Shown piece by piece: positions 38,201 through 47,341 of a DNA stretch of 64,000 nucleotides. Position 1 is the stretch's first letter. Each line of letters begins with the position of its first letter. The stretch comes from Saccharomycopsis crataegensis (lineage: Eukaryota; Ascomycota; Saccharomycetes; Ascoideales; Saccharomycopsidaceae). The translations under genes and the position numbers were made by a program. Below the pieces are notes generated by a model. The model searched no databases. It saw only the letters and a program-made list of their open reading frames with translations, and had not been told where the DNA came from. The DNA is taken from NCBI RefSeq assembly GCF_037102585.1, contig NW_027043819.1, positions 248,001 through 312,000 on the forward strand, given 5' to 3'.

Positions 38201-39701
38201 GAGTAGATTTTATGCTAAAGCCTTGGCAATGTTAGTGACTGCTAAAGGTAGAGAAATCTTGATGGAAACCAGGAAAATGGCAGAAACTATTGATTTGCAT
38301 ACCATTTATGGTGATACCGATTCTTTAATGATTGAAACTGGTACATTAGACTATAATGAAGCCATCGAGGCTGCAGCAAAGTTCCAACAACTTATCAATG
38401 GCAAGCACACGATTTTGGAGTTGGGTCTTGATAATGTGTTTAAGAGCATCTTGTTGCATTCTAAAAAGAAGTATGCTGCTGTCAATGTTGTTCCAGCTGG
38501 CGATGGGAAATTCACCGAGACCCTCGAGGTTAAAGGTTTGGATTTGAAGAGAAGGGAATATTCTCCGTTGACTAAGGAGACTTCGAATTTCATTTTGAAT
38601 AAAATTTTATCTGATCAAGATTCCGAAGAAGTTTTGTCAGAAATTTATGATCATTTGGAAGCCTTGACCTCTGACATCAAGAATAATAAAATCAGACCAG
38701 AAAAATTCAAGATCAATACGAGATTATCTAAGGACCCTAAGAATTATCCAGGTGGTAAAAGTATGCCACAAGTTCAAGTTGCTTTGAGATTAAGAAAACA
38801 AGGTAAAATCGTCAAAGCTGGAAGTGTTATTACTTATATTATCTGTTCTGGTGAAGAAGGAAGTCCTGCTGAAAGAGCAAGATCTTTGCAAGAGGTTCTT
38901 GGTAAGAATTCCAATTTGACACCAGATCCTAAATACTATCTTGAGAAACAGTTATTCAATCCATTGGAAAGATTGTTGCAAACCTACCCAGGTATTGATA
39001 TGGTTAGATTGGCCAATTGCTTGGGACTAGATGGGAGAAAATATGAGAGACACAATGCTAGTAACAGAACCTCCGTCAATGGTCTTCAACCTTTCGAGTC
39101 TACTATTTCTGATGAAGAAAGATATAAATACTCGAAATTCTTGGAGCTTCAATGTTCATGTGGGTCGAAGTTCAGATACGGTGGTATTGTTCCTTCATTT
39201 GATTACAAGATTGGCTCTGGTGGTGTTATGTGCAAGCATTGTAATAAGACTATGTCTACTTTGAGAATCACTTCTCAATTAGAAAGACAGATAAGATCTT
39301 TCATTTCGTTATATTACTCCTCCTGGTTGATTTGTGATGATCCATCTTGTGAAATTACTACTAGACAAATGAGCGTTTATGGCCGTAAATGTCTTAGTGC
39401 TTCTTGTGATGGTCTAATGAGGTATAAGTATAGTGACCAAGAGTTGTATCGTCAATTGATGTACTTCAGCACAATCTTCGATGTTGAGAAAATGAAAAAG
39501 AACTCTTTGAAACAAATCTATTCCGTTGGTGCTGTGAAACCAGACCCAATCACCGATAGCCAGGTTTCCATTTTGGCAGAGCAAAACAAAGAATTCTTCC
39601 ATCTCTGCCGAAGTATTGTTGATAAATACCTTAATAATTCGGCTAGAAGATTCGTTGATATGGGCAGTATCTTCAGTTTTATGATGGAAGCCGGTAAATG
39701 A
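35256..39701 (+). CDS. POL1: DNA polymerase alpha catalytic subunit
   Basis: A 1481-residue B-family polymerase. The ATG at 35256 ('SKRDKLAALRKAREGG') gives the family N-terminus; the frame is open upstream. Catalytic motifs: 'DFNSLYPSIIQEFN' (motif A), 'LALKLQANSLYGYLG' (motif B), 'YGDTDSLM' (motif C, two Asp). The C-terminal zinc modules are 'CSCGSKF...CKHC' and 'CDDPSCE...CLSASC'. The exonuclease-like domain has no catalytic set, as expected. Residues 129-138 ('VNVEDILFDF') resemble the Ctf4-interacting DDIL peptide of Pol1 and Sld5. Pol1 with primase starts leading strands and Okazaki fragments. CTG codons occur only in the poorly conserved N-terminal region of the parts I checked. Confidence 0.96.
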   Translation: MSKRDKLAALRKAREGGVSISSVYEAPKYDSIYEEIEEDDYRKRKRDQLLKEDFVVGDDGNEYVDDGNDNWGGNGSRGRGADYSGDEEGNELESGKLAQNQKKNVPINKFFKPSSSLTSSNKSKRKDRVNVEDILFDFDLDVPKKTRKLKRTSSPASTLLSKKQVKVDDDDIELSSSSFLKRTKTIKPKEKYLEVDSEIKEIEEVQNETPDVAMEDIDSNKENIATKISTIEVKTEPLEPSIDIEPKEDEDDDDDDDDDIVVTRRPRRTANNIDRSVNIQAKKEVKVKKMIAEDEEDERVPDSPTKSDSFSSFSLQSRGRATADEVLDENGNFKMYWMDYAEADNSLLLFGKIKTNSGAYVSNILQVNGIEKELFFLPRKTRRVDEEDEEDGEEAKDKGEPSEVTPEDIHDEIVPLIMDKYGLNSIKAKPETKKYAFELPDIPKETEYLKVLMPYQTAKNKTLNLPSDLEGDTFSKVFGTSTNIFESFILQRNIMGPCWLEVSNGDFQSLTNTSHCDIEVCVSAPKFIKPIDDKSLESPVFNCLSLHVQPIFNEKTNTQEVAAVSISNFSNVNIDHISPDTKPVSSVTLVRPVGILKSSFPPGLDKASKKLGLNVRTFPTEKTLINCLCALIKNHDPDFFVGHNLESSSLDILIHRMHELKVPTWSNFGRRNRKVWPERLTRMSRNNSGNSLMNNMKLKEIFQGRLICDISNELGKSVTLKCQSWELSEMYDLVCKKKLFNADINLNQSQFSEDANALLSVLKDVLNRCNISVEIAFQLQILSLSRTLTTIAGNAWSHTLGGTRSGRSEFFLLHEFTRDNYIVPDKESWASQNKNKIIESKEDSRDNDDDEKHTTSNRKAQYKGGLVLEPEVGLHKTFIVVMDFNSLYPSIIQEFNICFTTIDREEFNKTQREDDLPAYPSVDVPQGILPKLLNSLVSRRREVKKLLKDPKLSSAEKSSFDIKQLALKLQANSLYGYLGFEKSRFYAKALAMLVTAKGREILMETRKMAETIDLHTIYGDTDSLMIETGTLDYNEAIEAAAKFQQLINGKHTILELGLDNVFKSILLHSKKKYAAVNVVPAGDGKFTETLEVKGLDLKRREYSPLTKETSNFILNKILSDQDSEEVLSEIYDHLEALTSDIKNNKIRPEKFKINTRLSKDPKNYPGGKSMPQVQVALRLRKQGKIVKAGSVITYIICSGEEGSPAERARSLQEVLGKNSNLTPDPKYYLEKQLFNPLERLLQTYPGIDMVRLANCLGLDGRKYERHNASNRTSVNGLQPFESTISDEERYKYSKFLELQCSCGSKFRYGGIVPSFDYKIGSGGVMCKHCNKTMSTLRITSQLERQIRSFISLYYSSWLICDDPSCEITTRQMSVYGRKCLSASCDGLMRYKYSDQELYRQLMYFSTIFDVEKMKKNSLKQIYSVGAVKPDPITDSQVSILAEQNKEFFHLCRSIVDKYLNNSARRFVDMGSIFSFMMEAGK

Positions 39702-40222
39702 TGTTGTTATTTTTTTTGCTATATTTTTTTTTGCTTTATATTTTTTGCTTTATATTTTTTGCTTTTTATTGCTTTCCGGTTTGTATTTTTATGTTCATTC
39801 TTACCAAGATTAATTCCAGATATATTGTTTTTTGTTATTGGGGTAATAGATATAGCTTTTTATATCAAGTTGGATTTTCCACTGCAAGGTGTTAGGACAG
39901 GTTGATGTAGTATAAAGTTCAGAATCTAAAAATGCTCTTAATTTCTGGCGATGTATCCGGAGGAAATCCAACCACTATTAAATTTCTCGAATACTGATTT
40001 ACCCATCAAAGCGGCGGTAAATAATATTTTCTTCTTCCATGTTGGAAATGAGCTATGCACAATTACTGATACACGCACCTCAAATGGATGATATTTTTAA
40101 TCAGGGTAATCGACAAACTTTGTGAGAGGGAAAAAAAAAAAAAAAGGAAATTTTCAATTTCAAAGGTTGTCAATATTGAGATTGATTGAGAACTTATTGA
40201 AATCAGACAAAAAAAACTTACA
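39702..40222. other. Intergenic POL1-MRP17
   Basis: 521 bp. The first part is a tandem T-rich repeat. The rest contains a minus-strand open frame of about 52 codons without an ATG at its start, which is within chance. It should contain the MRP17 promoter. Confidence 0.5.
39709..39771. repeat. Tandem T-rich repeat (TTTGCTTTATATTTT type)
   Basis: Three to four imperfect copies of a ~15-bp unit TTTGCTTTATATTTT follow directly on the POL1 stop codon. It probably lies in the 3' UTR. Confidence 0.75.
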
Positions 40223-40597
40223 ATGCTTTACGAACTTCTTGCGATTGCCCGTACCCAGACACATATACACAGCAAAGCCGTCCACGAAGATGCCAAAGCC
40301 GTCTCCAATACCCTTGGTAAATTGATCATTAACAATAGAGGGATTGTCAGAAGAGTAGTATCGTTGGGTCCAAGATATTTGCCAAAATTGATTAAAAAAG
40401 ACCAGCAGAGACATTTTCAAGGCAGTTATTTCACCATGTTGTTTGATGCCTCCCCTGTTACTCAAAGAGAACTCGGCAAAATTTTGAAGAGTGATCCAAG
40501 AATTATCAGATCTTACATTTACAAGGTGCCAACCGACAAGAACTTGAACGCTAAACTTTCTATCGATCAAGCTAATGAAATTATGACCAAAAATTAA
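40223..40597 (+). CDS. MRP17: Mitochondrial small-subunit ribosomal protein bS6m
   Basis: A 124-residue protein. 'MLYELLAIAR', 'LIINNRGIVRRVVSLGPRYL' and 'HFQGSYFTMLFDASP' are the bacterial S6 fold signatures as found in yeast Mrp17. It sits on the platform of the mitochondrial 37S subunit, next to the S18 homologue. The length is typical (yeast 131). The downstream gene is convergent. Confidence 0.93.
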   Translation: MLYELLAIARTQTHIHSKAVHEDAKAVSNTLGKLIINNRGIVRRVVSLGPRYLPKLIKKDQQRHFQGSYFTMLFDASPVTQRELGKILKSDPRIIRSYIYKVPTDKNLNAKLSIDQANEIMTKN

Positions 40598-40809
40598 GAA
40601 ACTTTCTACGCGAATAATATTGTATCATAGTATGTGTGTGTTTTCTAGATATTTTTGCGGCTGTTAGAAAAGGGTTTACAATGAAGATGCAAGAAAAAGA
40701 AAAGAAAAAATAAAGATAAAAAAAAGGTCTATGGATTTTCATCATATCATTAATATATTTCTTGATTGCTCATTTATCTATTTACCACTATTATTGTGAG
40801 TCTTCCCTT

Positions 40810-43266
40810 TCATCTCTCCACAACATGGAATTTCCAGAAACATTTCAAAACTTTTTCTACTTCCTTCCTGCTCATTTCAAAATCTGTACATATCAAATCA
40901 AAATGCTTGATTTTATCAAGGTAATGCTTTTTCATAGTCAAAATGCTTGTCAATGAATAAAACTCTTCTTCTCCATTGGAACTCTTTCCTGAAATTAACT
41001 TGATGTAGTTTGGATTTTTGAATTTTTGCAAACTAAGCTTATTTGCAGAATATTCGTACCCTTGAGTATTCATATTATTGATACTTCCGCCATTATTTTG
41101 AGAATTTATATCGTTGAAAAATGACCCACTAGCACCTCCCCCAACGGTACTGTTCTGAGCAGTAGCATCCAAATTTTTCCTCTGTCTTCTTTGTGCCAGA
41201 TCTCTGTGGGTACCAGGTTTAGGGAAAATCGTGGTTTTAAATTCCACAAGATTATACTTCTTTGCAATGATCTGTTTCTTGCTCACTGGCTTAATATTAT
41301 GCAGATCATTGAACCTTTTCATGTACTCTTCATCATCTAAAGCCTGGTCAATTTCCTTTTGGAGTGCTGCTCTTGCAGCAGAATTATCCTGCTGTATCGT
41401 TGAAAAATTATCCCCTAATATCGTATTCTTGTTCCTCACATCAACAGATACTGACGTGAACTTTCTATTCAACTCTTTGATATAGTTTTGGTCCTTCAAT
41501 ATATAGTAAACTTTGCATCTTGATAACCATTTGGAATTATATTCTACCAACATAGGGTACGAATAAATACGATACAATAATCCTTGTAACAACCCATAAG
41601 TTATAAACCTTCTAATGTCAATATTAACACCTCTAAGTAAATTTTCCTGCTTTCTATACCATTCCTCTACGTTTCTCCCTTGCTGGAACGCTGTGTAGAG
41701 TTGAAAGATTTGAATGGTAGATAATGAGTCTTTGCTATCAGAATAATTCAAACCAGTGGTAGAACCCGATTGATTGAGACTATCAAAACTATTAGTAATG
41801 TAGCCGTTTTTCACATTGTTCATAACTGACTCGTATGAATAATTTTGCTGACCATTTTCGCCGTCATGTTTATTGTTCATGTTTTCTGCATCAGGTCTTA
41901 TTGGGTTACCTCTAGATTCAAAATCAGCAGACCGTGTGCTATGGGCTTCGGTATTGATAGACGCATTCTCTGACACAAAGCTATCATTTCTTTTTTCCAT
42001 AAACTTGAAGGCGAGGTTTTTCAATGGATTGGTGTCCTTACCACTGTAACAATATCTTTTGCATTCTTCACCAAGAACTTTATTATGATCCAAAAACATT
42101 GAGACTTTGGAAGTGGTAGCATAAATATTTTGAAAAGAAAACGTATCTAGTAAGATGATACACTTATATGCCATTAGATGTCGGATACAAAGGCAAGTAT
42201 AGTCATAATCAGAATTACACAACTTCGCAATTTTATTGATGTTGTTCACCCCGTTGATATACTGTGTCATTCGGAGCAAATTGGGATCCCAATAGAAATC
42301 AACTAGTGAATCTAAATTCACGGTGGAAATAGGAACATCGCATGGCAAAATATTGATATCTGGTAGTTTGATATTTGGGAATAATTTGATATCGATGGAA
42401 TTTCCTGCATTAATTTTGATGGAACACTCCGAATAATTGTTCAAATCCTGATAAATTTGTTGGATAAGATTCTCGATTGAAAATTCCGCATTTTTATTGT
42501 CCTGAAGTTGAAAAGGGTTGTTTGATTTGTTGATGTTTAAATTCGAGTTCTTCAGATCAATGCCATTGTCAATATGATTGTTATTATTATCGGGCCTAAA
42601 AGCGTTCAAGATCTTGAAATATTTATAGTTCAAATCTCGTTCCGAAATATACTCTTTGATATCCTTATTTTCAATATTGAAATAAACCAAATCATTCGAA
42701 GACTTTGATAAAATTTGCAGCTGCTCTTCCAAAACTTTGAACATCTTCCCTAATCTCCTCACCACAGGTTCATAACATGTTGAATCGCTATCATAATCAA
42801 AAATAAAACAGAAATTGAAATTGAAAGAGTTTCTGGCGTAAAAAGGTTCTTGAATATTTACAGGGTATCCTATTACCTTGTACTTTCCTGCTTTAGCCGA
42901 TAGTAGCCTGTTGCAAAACTCTGGCTTGGGAATCACCACATTTCTAATATCATCGAAATTTATCAATCCTTCATCATTGCGACTATAGTCCTCCATAGGT
43001 TTCTCATTATAATTGTTAAGCACCATACTTCCAAACTCCAGGAGCAATCTGTCATCTTCAGATTCGTGTGTGGCAAGACTGACTTTTGATTTTTTATGGC
43101 CCCCTAGTCCTAGCACTCTATCTTTCAATAAGATATCATCAATACTGGTGGTCTCAATATTGACAACTTTCTCAGGAACTTGACAAAGAATTTTTGTACC
43201 TTCTTCTGGGTGGAAAGCGGCGAAAAATACCCCCAAAATCGAGGTGAATCCTTCAATGTTCGACAT
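40810..43266 (-). CDS. NPR2: SEACIT/GATOR1 subunit Npr2
   Basis: An 818-residue protein when started at the ATG 43266, which puts 'FTSILGVFFAAFHPEEG' at the same distance from Met as in S. cerevisiae Npr2; an in-frame ATG at 43320 would add 18 residues. 'VIPKPEFCNRLLSAKAGKYK' and 'IGYPVNIQEPFYARNSFNFN' are the N-terminal longin-domain signatures. 'NIDIRRFITYGLLQGLLYRI' and 'HLICTDFEMSRKEVEKVL'-like C-terminal winged-helix segments follow. Npr2 with Npr3 and Iml1 is the GTPase-activating complex for Gtr1 that turns down TORC1 on amino-acid or nitrogen starvation at the vacuole. Asn/Ser-rich insertions make it longer than yeast Npr2 (615). Confidence 0.92.
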   Translation of the reverse strand: MSNIEGFTSILGVFFAAFHPEEGTKILCQVPEKVVNIETTSIDDILLKDRVLGLGGHKKSKVSLATHESEDDRLLLEFGSMVLNNYNEKPMEDYSRNDEGLINFDDIRNVVIPKPEFCNRLLSAKAGKYKVIGYPVNIQEPFYARNSFNFNFCFIFDYDSDSTCYEPVVRRLGKMFKVLEEQLQILSKSSNDLVYFNIENKDIKEYISERDLNYKYFKILNAFRPDNNNNHIDNGIDLKNSNLNINKSNNPFQLQDNKNAEFSIENLIQQIYQDLNNYSECSIKINAGNSIDIKLFPNIKLPDINILPCDVPISTVNLDSLVDFYWDPNLLRMTQYINGVNNINKIAKLCNSDYDYTCLCIRHLMAYKCIILLDTFSFQNIYATTSKVSMFLDHNKVLGEECKRYCYSGKDTNPLKNLAFKFMEKRNDSFVSENASINTEAHSTRSADFESRGNPIRPDAENMNNKHDGENGQQNYSYESVMNNVKNGYITNSFDSLNQSGSTTGLNYSDSKDSLSTIQIFQLYTAFQQGRNVEEWYRKQENLLRGVNIDIRRFITYGLLQGLLYRIYSYPMLVEYNSKWLSRCKVYYILKDQNYIKELNRKFTSVSVDVRNKNTILGDNFSTIQQDNSAARAALQKEIDQALDDEEYMKRFNDLHNIKPVSKKQIIAKKYNLVEFKTTIFPKPGTHRDLAQRRQRKNLDATAQNSTVGGGASGSFFNDINSQNNGGSINNMNTQGYEYSANKLSLQKFKNPNYIKLISGKSSNGEEEFYSLTSILTMKKHYLDKIKHFDLICTDFEMSRKEVEKVLKCFWKFHVVER

Positions 43267-43657
43267 GTTTAGGTTGGTACTCACCAAATTGAAAAGTTCA
43301 ACCTTATTGTTAGTGCGCATCGCATTTATTTATTTTGACGATTCTGTGCATTTCCGAAGACAGGGCATCGTAACTGCGCTGTGCCCAAACTTATTTTGAA
43401 TATCAAGTAGGATACTTCACAAAGTTTTAGTAATCTCAGAAAAGGGAGGGAGAAAAAACGAAAAACTTAGTTAATTTGCATTGGGTTTGGTCACAATTAT
43501 GTGAAACTGAACTGAGGCTGCAAACTTTTCCATTTCTTATAAAATTGCCTGAGAGCTATACCATGATCAACAAGAGTGTTATAAATTTATGATAAAACTA
43601 AATAAACATACATATTTATACCTAACGGTCACCAGTAAACAAATTTCCCATAATAGT
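43267..43657. other. Intergenic NPR2-CAP1
   Basis: 391 bp with the NPR2 promoter and the CAP1 3' flank. Nothing else recognised. Confidence 0.55.
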
Positions 43658-44485
43658 TCAAGCCTGGTTGACATCTTTACCAAGCCTATAATTCCCAATA
43701 GCCTTACCCCAATTGACCTTAGCTCTAGTCACCGGAAGCGGTCTTCTTAAGCTCTTAAAGTCGACCTCATTTAATTTCAAGAATTTTTTGTTCAATGCCA
43801 ATTCATAAGATTCTTCTTCCTTCTTGATCAAAGTAATGATTTCGGAAGCTTCGGCAGCAACAGAACTCTCGACACTCTTGGAGGTCTTCAATCTAACATT
43901 ACCATCCTCAAAATAATGAACGTCAATTGAAATATTTCCCTTCAAAACGCCAGTTTCGGAATTATACTTGTACGCAGATACCCAAGTTCCGTTGATAAAA
44001 TTCGAAGCATTGCGTTTCGTATTGATCAACGCGATTGCAATTTCAGTAGCACTCAACTGGAATAAATCAAACGCAAGTAGTTTCTGAGAGTTGTTGAGAG
44101 GATAGTGTTCTGAGACGTATTTTTCCAATGAAGTGGCCAAGGACTTGAATAAAGCGGTAGATTCCTCATCATCTTCTTCATCTTCGACATCGAGGGCAGA
44201 ATTGTCCAAAAATTGTACGTTGAATAATTTTTTCAATCGAGAGTCGTAAAACTTTGTCCCCTTTTTATTATATTTCGAAATGATTGACAACTTTTTGGCG
44301 TCCGGTAATGAAATGATTTCGAACTTGTCTTGATCAACTAACGAGCTTTCCAAAGATCTCTTGATGGATTTGGTTATATCTGGTGTTTGGTCAAGAATGA
44401 GCTTCAAATCATTTATGACATCTCTGGTTTCCCCAGCTGGAGCATCGTTCAAAAATTCTGCAATTATGCTATCTATTTCAGACAT
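43658..44485 (-). CDS. CAP1: F-actin capping protein alpha subunit
   Basis: A 275-residue protein. 'IDSIIAEFLNDAPAGE' at the N-terminus, 'NFINGTWVSAYKYN' and 'GNISIDVHYFEDGNVRL' are hallmarks of CapZ-alpha. The C-terminal tentacle region is 'KVNWGKAIGNYRLG', near 'SLRRPLPVTRAK'. With Cap2 it caps barbed ends of actin filaments in cortical patches. The frame is open to 44551, but the ATG at 44485 aligns with the family start. In S. cerevisiae CAP1 (YKL007C) lies near MRP17, MRT4 and UFD4, all of which are also in this window. Confidence 0.93.
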   Translation of the reverse strand: MSEIDSIIAEFLNDAPAGETRDVINDLKLILDQTPDITKSIKRSLESSLVDQDKFEIISLPDAKKLSIISKYNKKGTKFYDSRLKKLFNVQFLDNSALDVEDEEDDEESTALFKSLATSLEKYVSEHYPLNNSQKLLAFDLFQLSATEIAIALINTKRNASNFINGTWVSAYKYNSETGVLKGNISIDVHYFEDGNVRLKTSKSVESSVAAEASEIITLIKKEEESYELALNKKFLKLNEVDFKSLRRPLPVTRAKVNWGKAIGNYRLGKDVNQA

Positions 44486-44882
44486 TATTCTTGTTGTACT
44501 GATAAAAATAGTGGTTATGTAGTACCAGCAGAGCTGTCTAGATAATAACAAAACACTCTGTCAGGCAAACTTTTTTAGCGGCGTGCGCTTAACGCGAAGG
44601 ACGAGACGCGCCATCCCAATAACATGGCTACACTGGTCATTTGGGTATATTACGTTCTTTTATTGCCTATGGAGAACTCCTGGAGAAAACAAACACAAAA
44701 CAAATGCTGATGATGCCAAATTGAAAAATGAAAAGAAAAAAAAAAAAAATGAAAAATATAAACGAAAATAAAAAAATAAATGAAAATAAAAAAATAAAAC
44801 GCACCATGGAATGTGATTTGGAAAATATCTTCAAAGACAATAACCATTTCATGCATTCAAAGAACAAATGGATAAAAAAAAT
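44486..44882. other. Intergenic CAP1-CDC20
   Basis: 397 bp. A-rich tandem sequence (AATAAAAAAATAAATG type) occupies about 44730-44800. The remainder is the CAP1 promoter and CDC20 3' flank. Confidence 0.55.
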
Positions 44883-46628
44883 TCATCTGATGGTCATAAC
44901 TCTTCTAATTTGTTTGCCTCCATTAGTCAATGCACTATCTTTCCCATCTTCTGTCGATTTTCCACTTCCAATCCAGCTTCCCAGGCTTTTTGGGCTATCA
45001 AATATTTTCCAAAATTTTAGATTTTCGTCAGCGGCTGCAGTTGCCAAAGTAATACCATCAGGACTAAGAGCGCTACTCAAAATACGACCATCATGGCTAT
45101 TACTAATTTCCCCCGTCTTTTGTAATGTTGGATAATGGTAAATGGAAATGCTATTGTTGGGGTAGCCACTTGTCGCCACAATTTCCAACCCAGTCCCTCT
45201 AGCCTGGCCCCAATTCAATGAAGTGATTTGAGAACCAGTGTTGATCGAGTTGACACGGGCCCCTGTTGTTGTATTCCAAAAATGAATATATTTATCATTT
45301 GTACCACCACCTGTGGCTAATAACGAAGATTGGTAATCACACCAACTTAGGGCCTTCACTGCTGCAGTGTGAGTTGTTTTGCTAAATTGTGGAATCGAAG
45401 ACCTAGCATCCCAAATATTGACAATATTATCATTACCACCAGTGGAAAATTGGTTTCCGTCACCTCTCCACTTTATGCCACAAACCTCGGCATTATGATA
45501 TCCACGCATTTCTGAAACAATGTGTTTTGCGATTCTAACATCGCTATGGTACAATTCACCAGACCTTGACCCCGAAGTGATTAAGTGCTTTGACCATGCA
45601 TGATTGACAATTCTTGTGTCAGAAGATCGCATAGTTCTTAGCTTTGTATTGTCTTCAATATCCCAAACTTCAATCATTCCATTATCTTTTCCGATAGAAA
45701 GATATGAGCCATCGTCGCTCCATGATAAAGAAGTAATAAGAACATCACAGGTGGTGAGCAAGTTTACCAGACCAATAGAAGCCTGCCAAATATAGACGGA
45801 GTTTTCTAATGCAACTGCTAATAAGTTGTCCAGAGACCATGCCAATAATGACAAGTAGTAGTCATCTACTAATCCTGGGGCGTCTAAAATTCTTTCTGGG
45901 ATGGTTGGTACCTTTCTTGCTCTTGCCAAAGCATTAGTAGGAGTGATCCCATTAGAATTCTTTAGTCTGGAAATTTCTAAGACATTATTAAGTCCATCAT
46001 TTAATGTATTTTGCCCTAAGCTGAAGGTATATTTCTTTTTCCGTTCTGGCGGAGCAGGCTGAAACTGAAGGATTTTTTGATCAATATTGACACCACAAAC
46101 CTGGGCCACTGAGTGTTGATATATTTTATTTGATTGGAATTGTATGTGTTTTGAAGGTGAGTCTGTTGGCTTTGGTTGTTCTAAAGCACCTTCGTTGAAT
46201 AATTTCCCTGATGATGAATATCTTGAAGGAATAAATCTGTCAGTAGTGGTGGTTGAAGCCGATTTCTTCAAAGATCTACGATTAGGAGATGACTGACAAG
46301 GATTTCTGCTGCTATTATTATGACTGAGATCATTAAGCTGAGTTGGTGGGCTCAATATTGGGAAATTTCCTTTGGAAATGAATGAGTTTTCATCGTTCCA
46401 ATCTGACGTCACGACATTTAATTTTGTGGGTGATGACAAAAGCGGCTTTGACAAATAATTATCTTTTCTTGCAATATTTGGAGACTTGCTAGAAAATATG
46501 AGTCTTTTATTTGGGGAGATATTTTGTTGGTATAGTCTGGTATTTGCGTCAAAACTGGCAAAAGGATCACCGTTACCAGCAGAACTGCTATGAGGCCTTG
46601 TAAAAGAGTGGTCCAATATTCTAGTCAT
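44883..46628 (-). CDS. CDC20: Anaphase-promoting complex activator Cdc20
   Basis: A 581-residue WD40 protein. The C-box 'DRFIPSR' is at about residues 130-136, 'PERILDAPGLVDDYYLSLL' starts the propeller, and the blades carry 'SGSRSGELYHSDVR', 'EVCGIKWRGDGNQ', 'GGNDNIVNIWDARSSIP', 'LATGGGTNDKYIHFWNT' and 'TAAADENLKFWKIFD'. The last two residues are Ile-Arg, the tail that docks on the APC. 'VALENSVYIW' and 'SGSRSG' favour Cdc20 over Cdh1. It targets securin and B-type cyclins for ubiquitination at metaphase. Codons CTG at 45831-45833 and 45768-45770 fall where relatives have Ser/Lys/Asn and Ser/Asp. Confidence 0.92.
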   Translation of the reverse strand: MTRILDHSFTRPHSSSAGNGDPFASFDANTRLYQQNISPNKRLIFSSKSPNIARKDNYLSKPLLSSPTKLNVVTSDWNDENSFISKGNFPILSPPTQLNDLSHNNSSRNPCQSSPNRRSLKKSASTTTTDRFIPSRYSSSGKLFNEGALEQPKPTDSPSKHIQFQSNKIYQHSVAQVCGVNIDQKILQFQPAPPERKKKYTFSLGQNTLNDGLNNVLEISRLKNSNGITPTNALARARKVPTIPERILDAPGLVDDYYLSLLAWSLDNLLAVALENSVYIWQASIGLVNLLTTCDVLITSLSWSDDGSYLSIGKDNGMIEVWDIEDNTKLRTMRSSDTRIVNHAWSKHLITSGSRSGELYHSDVRIAKHIVSEMRGYHNAEVCGIKWRGDGNQFSTGGNDNIVNIWDARSSIPQFSKTTHTAAVKALSWCDYQSSLLATGGGTNDKYIHFWNTTTGARVNSINTGSQITSLNWGQARGTGLEIVATSGYPNNSISIYHYPTLQKTGEISNSHDGRILSSALSPDGITLATAAADENLKFWKIFDSPKSLGSWIGSGKSTEDGKDSALTNGGKQIRRVMTIR

Positions 46629-47341
46629 CTCTGTTTGGTTTGATCTATTTGTTGAGTTAAATACAGTATGTTATTTTGTTTTGTTGTCTCTCTATATATA
46701 ATCTATGTTGATATCTTATTACCAGCTAATGAAATCAAGGGAAGAGCCATGCAACGGAGGGCCCATATAAAACCAGGAATCAATAGCGAGAGGGTGTTTG
46801 GTTTGCCAGGAAGCTTTGCCGTTTTGGTACAATAATGTAGAACGAAGGAAATGAATAGAAGATTATTTTTCCTGTTTGATATCGATGGTGTTATGGGAAA
46901 GAGAACCTCAAAGTTGTTTTTTCTTTTTTTCTGGCTTTTCTACTGCTGCTGCTGCAAGTTGGCGGTTTTCTGCTGTTTGTTTGTTATTGTGTTTGTGTTA
47001 TTCCATATTGGGAAAGATGTGGGGTGTATCACCAGGAAGCATCTACACGTGATCAAAGGCTGCCGGTCGGTTTTTCCGTGACGGGGTACTGCGGTTTTCC
47101 TGCAGGAAGGTATGTGTCATTCCGTCCCGGTAAGCTGTTATCGCAAATTTTCTCCCTGTTGAGTCATCTCCGTGGTGCAGATAGCTAGTATTAATCATAT
47201 ACAGGGGAACTTTTTTTTTTTTTGCATATTTAGTCTACTCTTTCTTTTGCAACTCTTCACTCTTCGTTTTTCTTTTCCTACACCATTCCTGTGTGTGGCA
47301 ATCATTACTGGCATTGAATTGTGTGTGTCTGTTTATATATA
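46629..47341. other. Divergent CDC20-CPA1 promoter
   Basis: 713 bp. It has a CACGTG at 47046-47051 and a perfect Gcn4 site at 47160-47166. One short upstream ORF (47112-47162, 16 residues) does not resemble the arginine attenuator peptide. A 76-codon ORF at 46851-47081 turns into Phe/Cys-rich noise and is not accepted as a gene. Confidence 0.5.
47160..47166. promoter_or_regulatory. Gcn4 site (TGAGTCA) upstream of CPA1
   Basis: A perfect TGAGTCA lies 176 bp upstream of the CPA1 ATG. Gcn4 activates arginine-biosynthesis genes under amino-acid starvation, so position and gene fit. Confidence 0.65.

Noticed and set aside
39962-40110. Minus-strand open frame in the POL1-MRP17 gap
   Set aside because: About 52 codons without an initiating ATG, expected by chance; no family similarity.
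46851-47081. 76-codon ORF beginning with a HAD-like 'FDIDGV' motif
   Set aside because: Only six residues resemble HAD hydrolases; the rest is Phe/Cys/Val-rich noise, and no downstream domain is found in any frame.
47112-47162. Short uORF upstream of CPA1 as an arginine attenuator peptide
   Set aside because: Its 16 residues share nothing with the conserved attenuator sequence (Ser-x-x-Tyr-Leu-Ser-Asp-His-Leu-Trp type).
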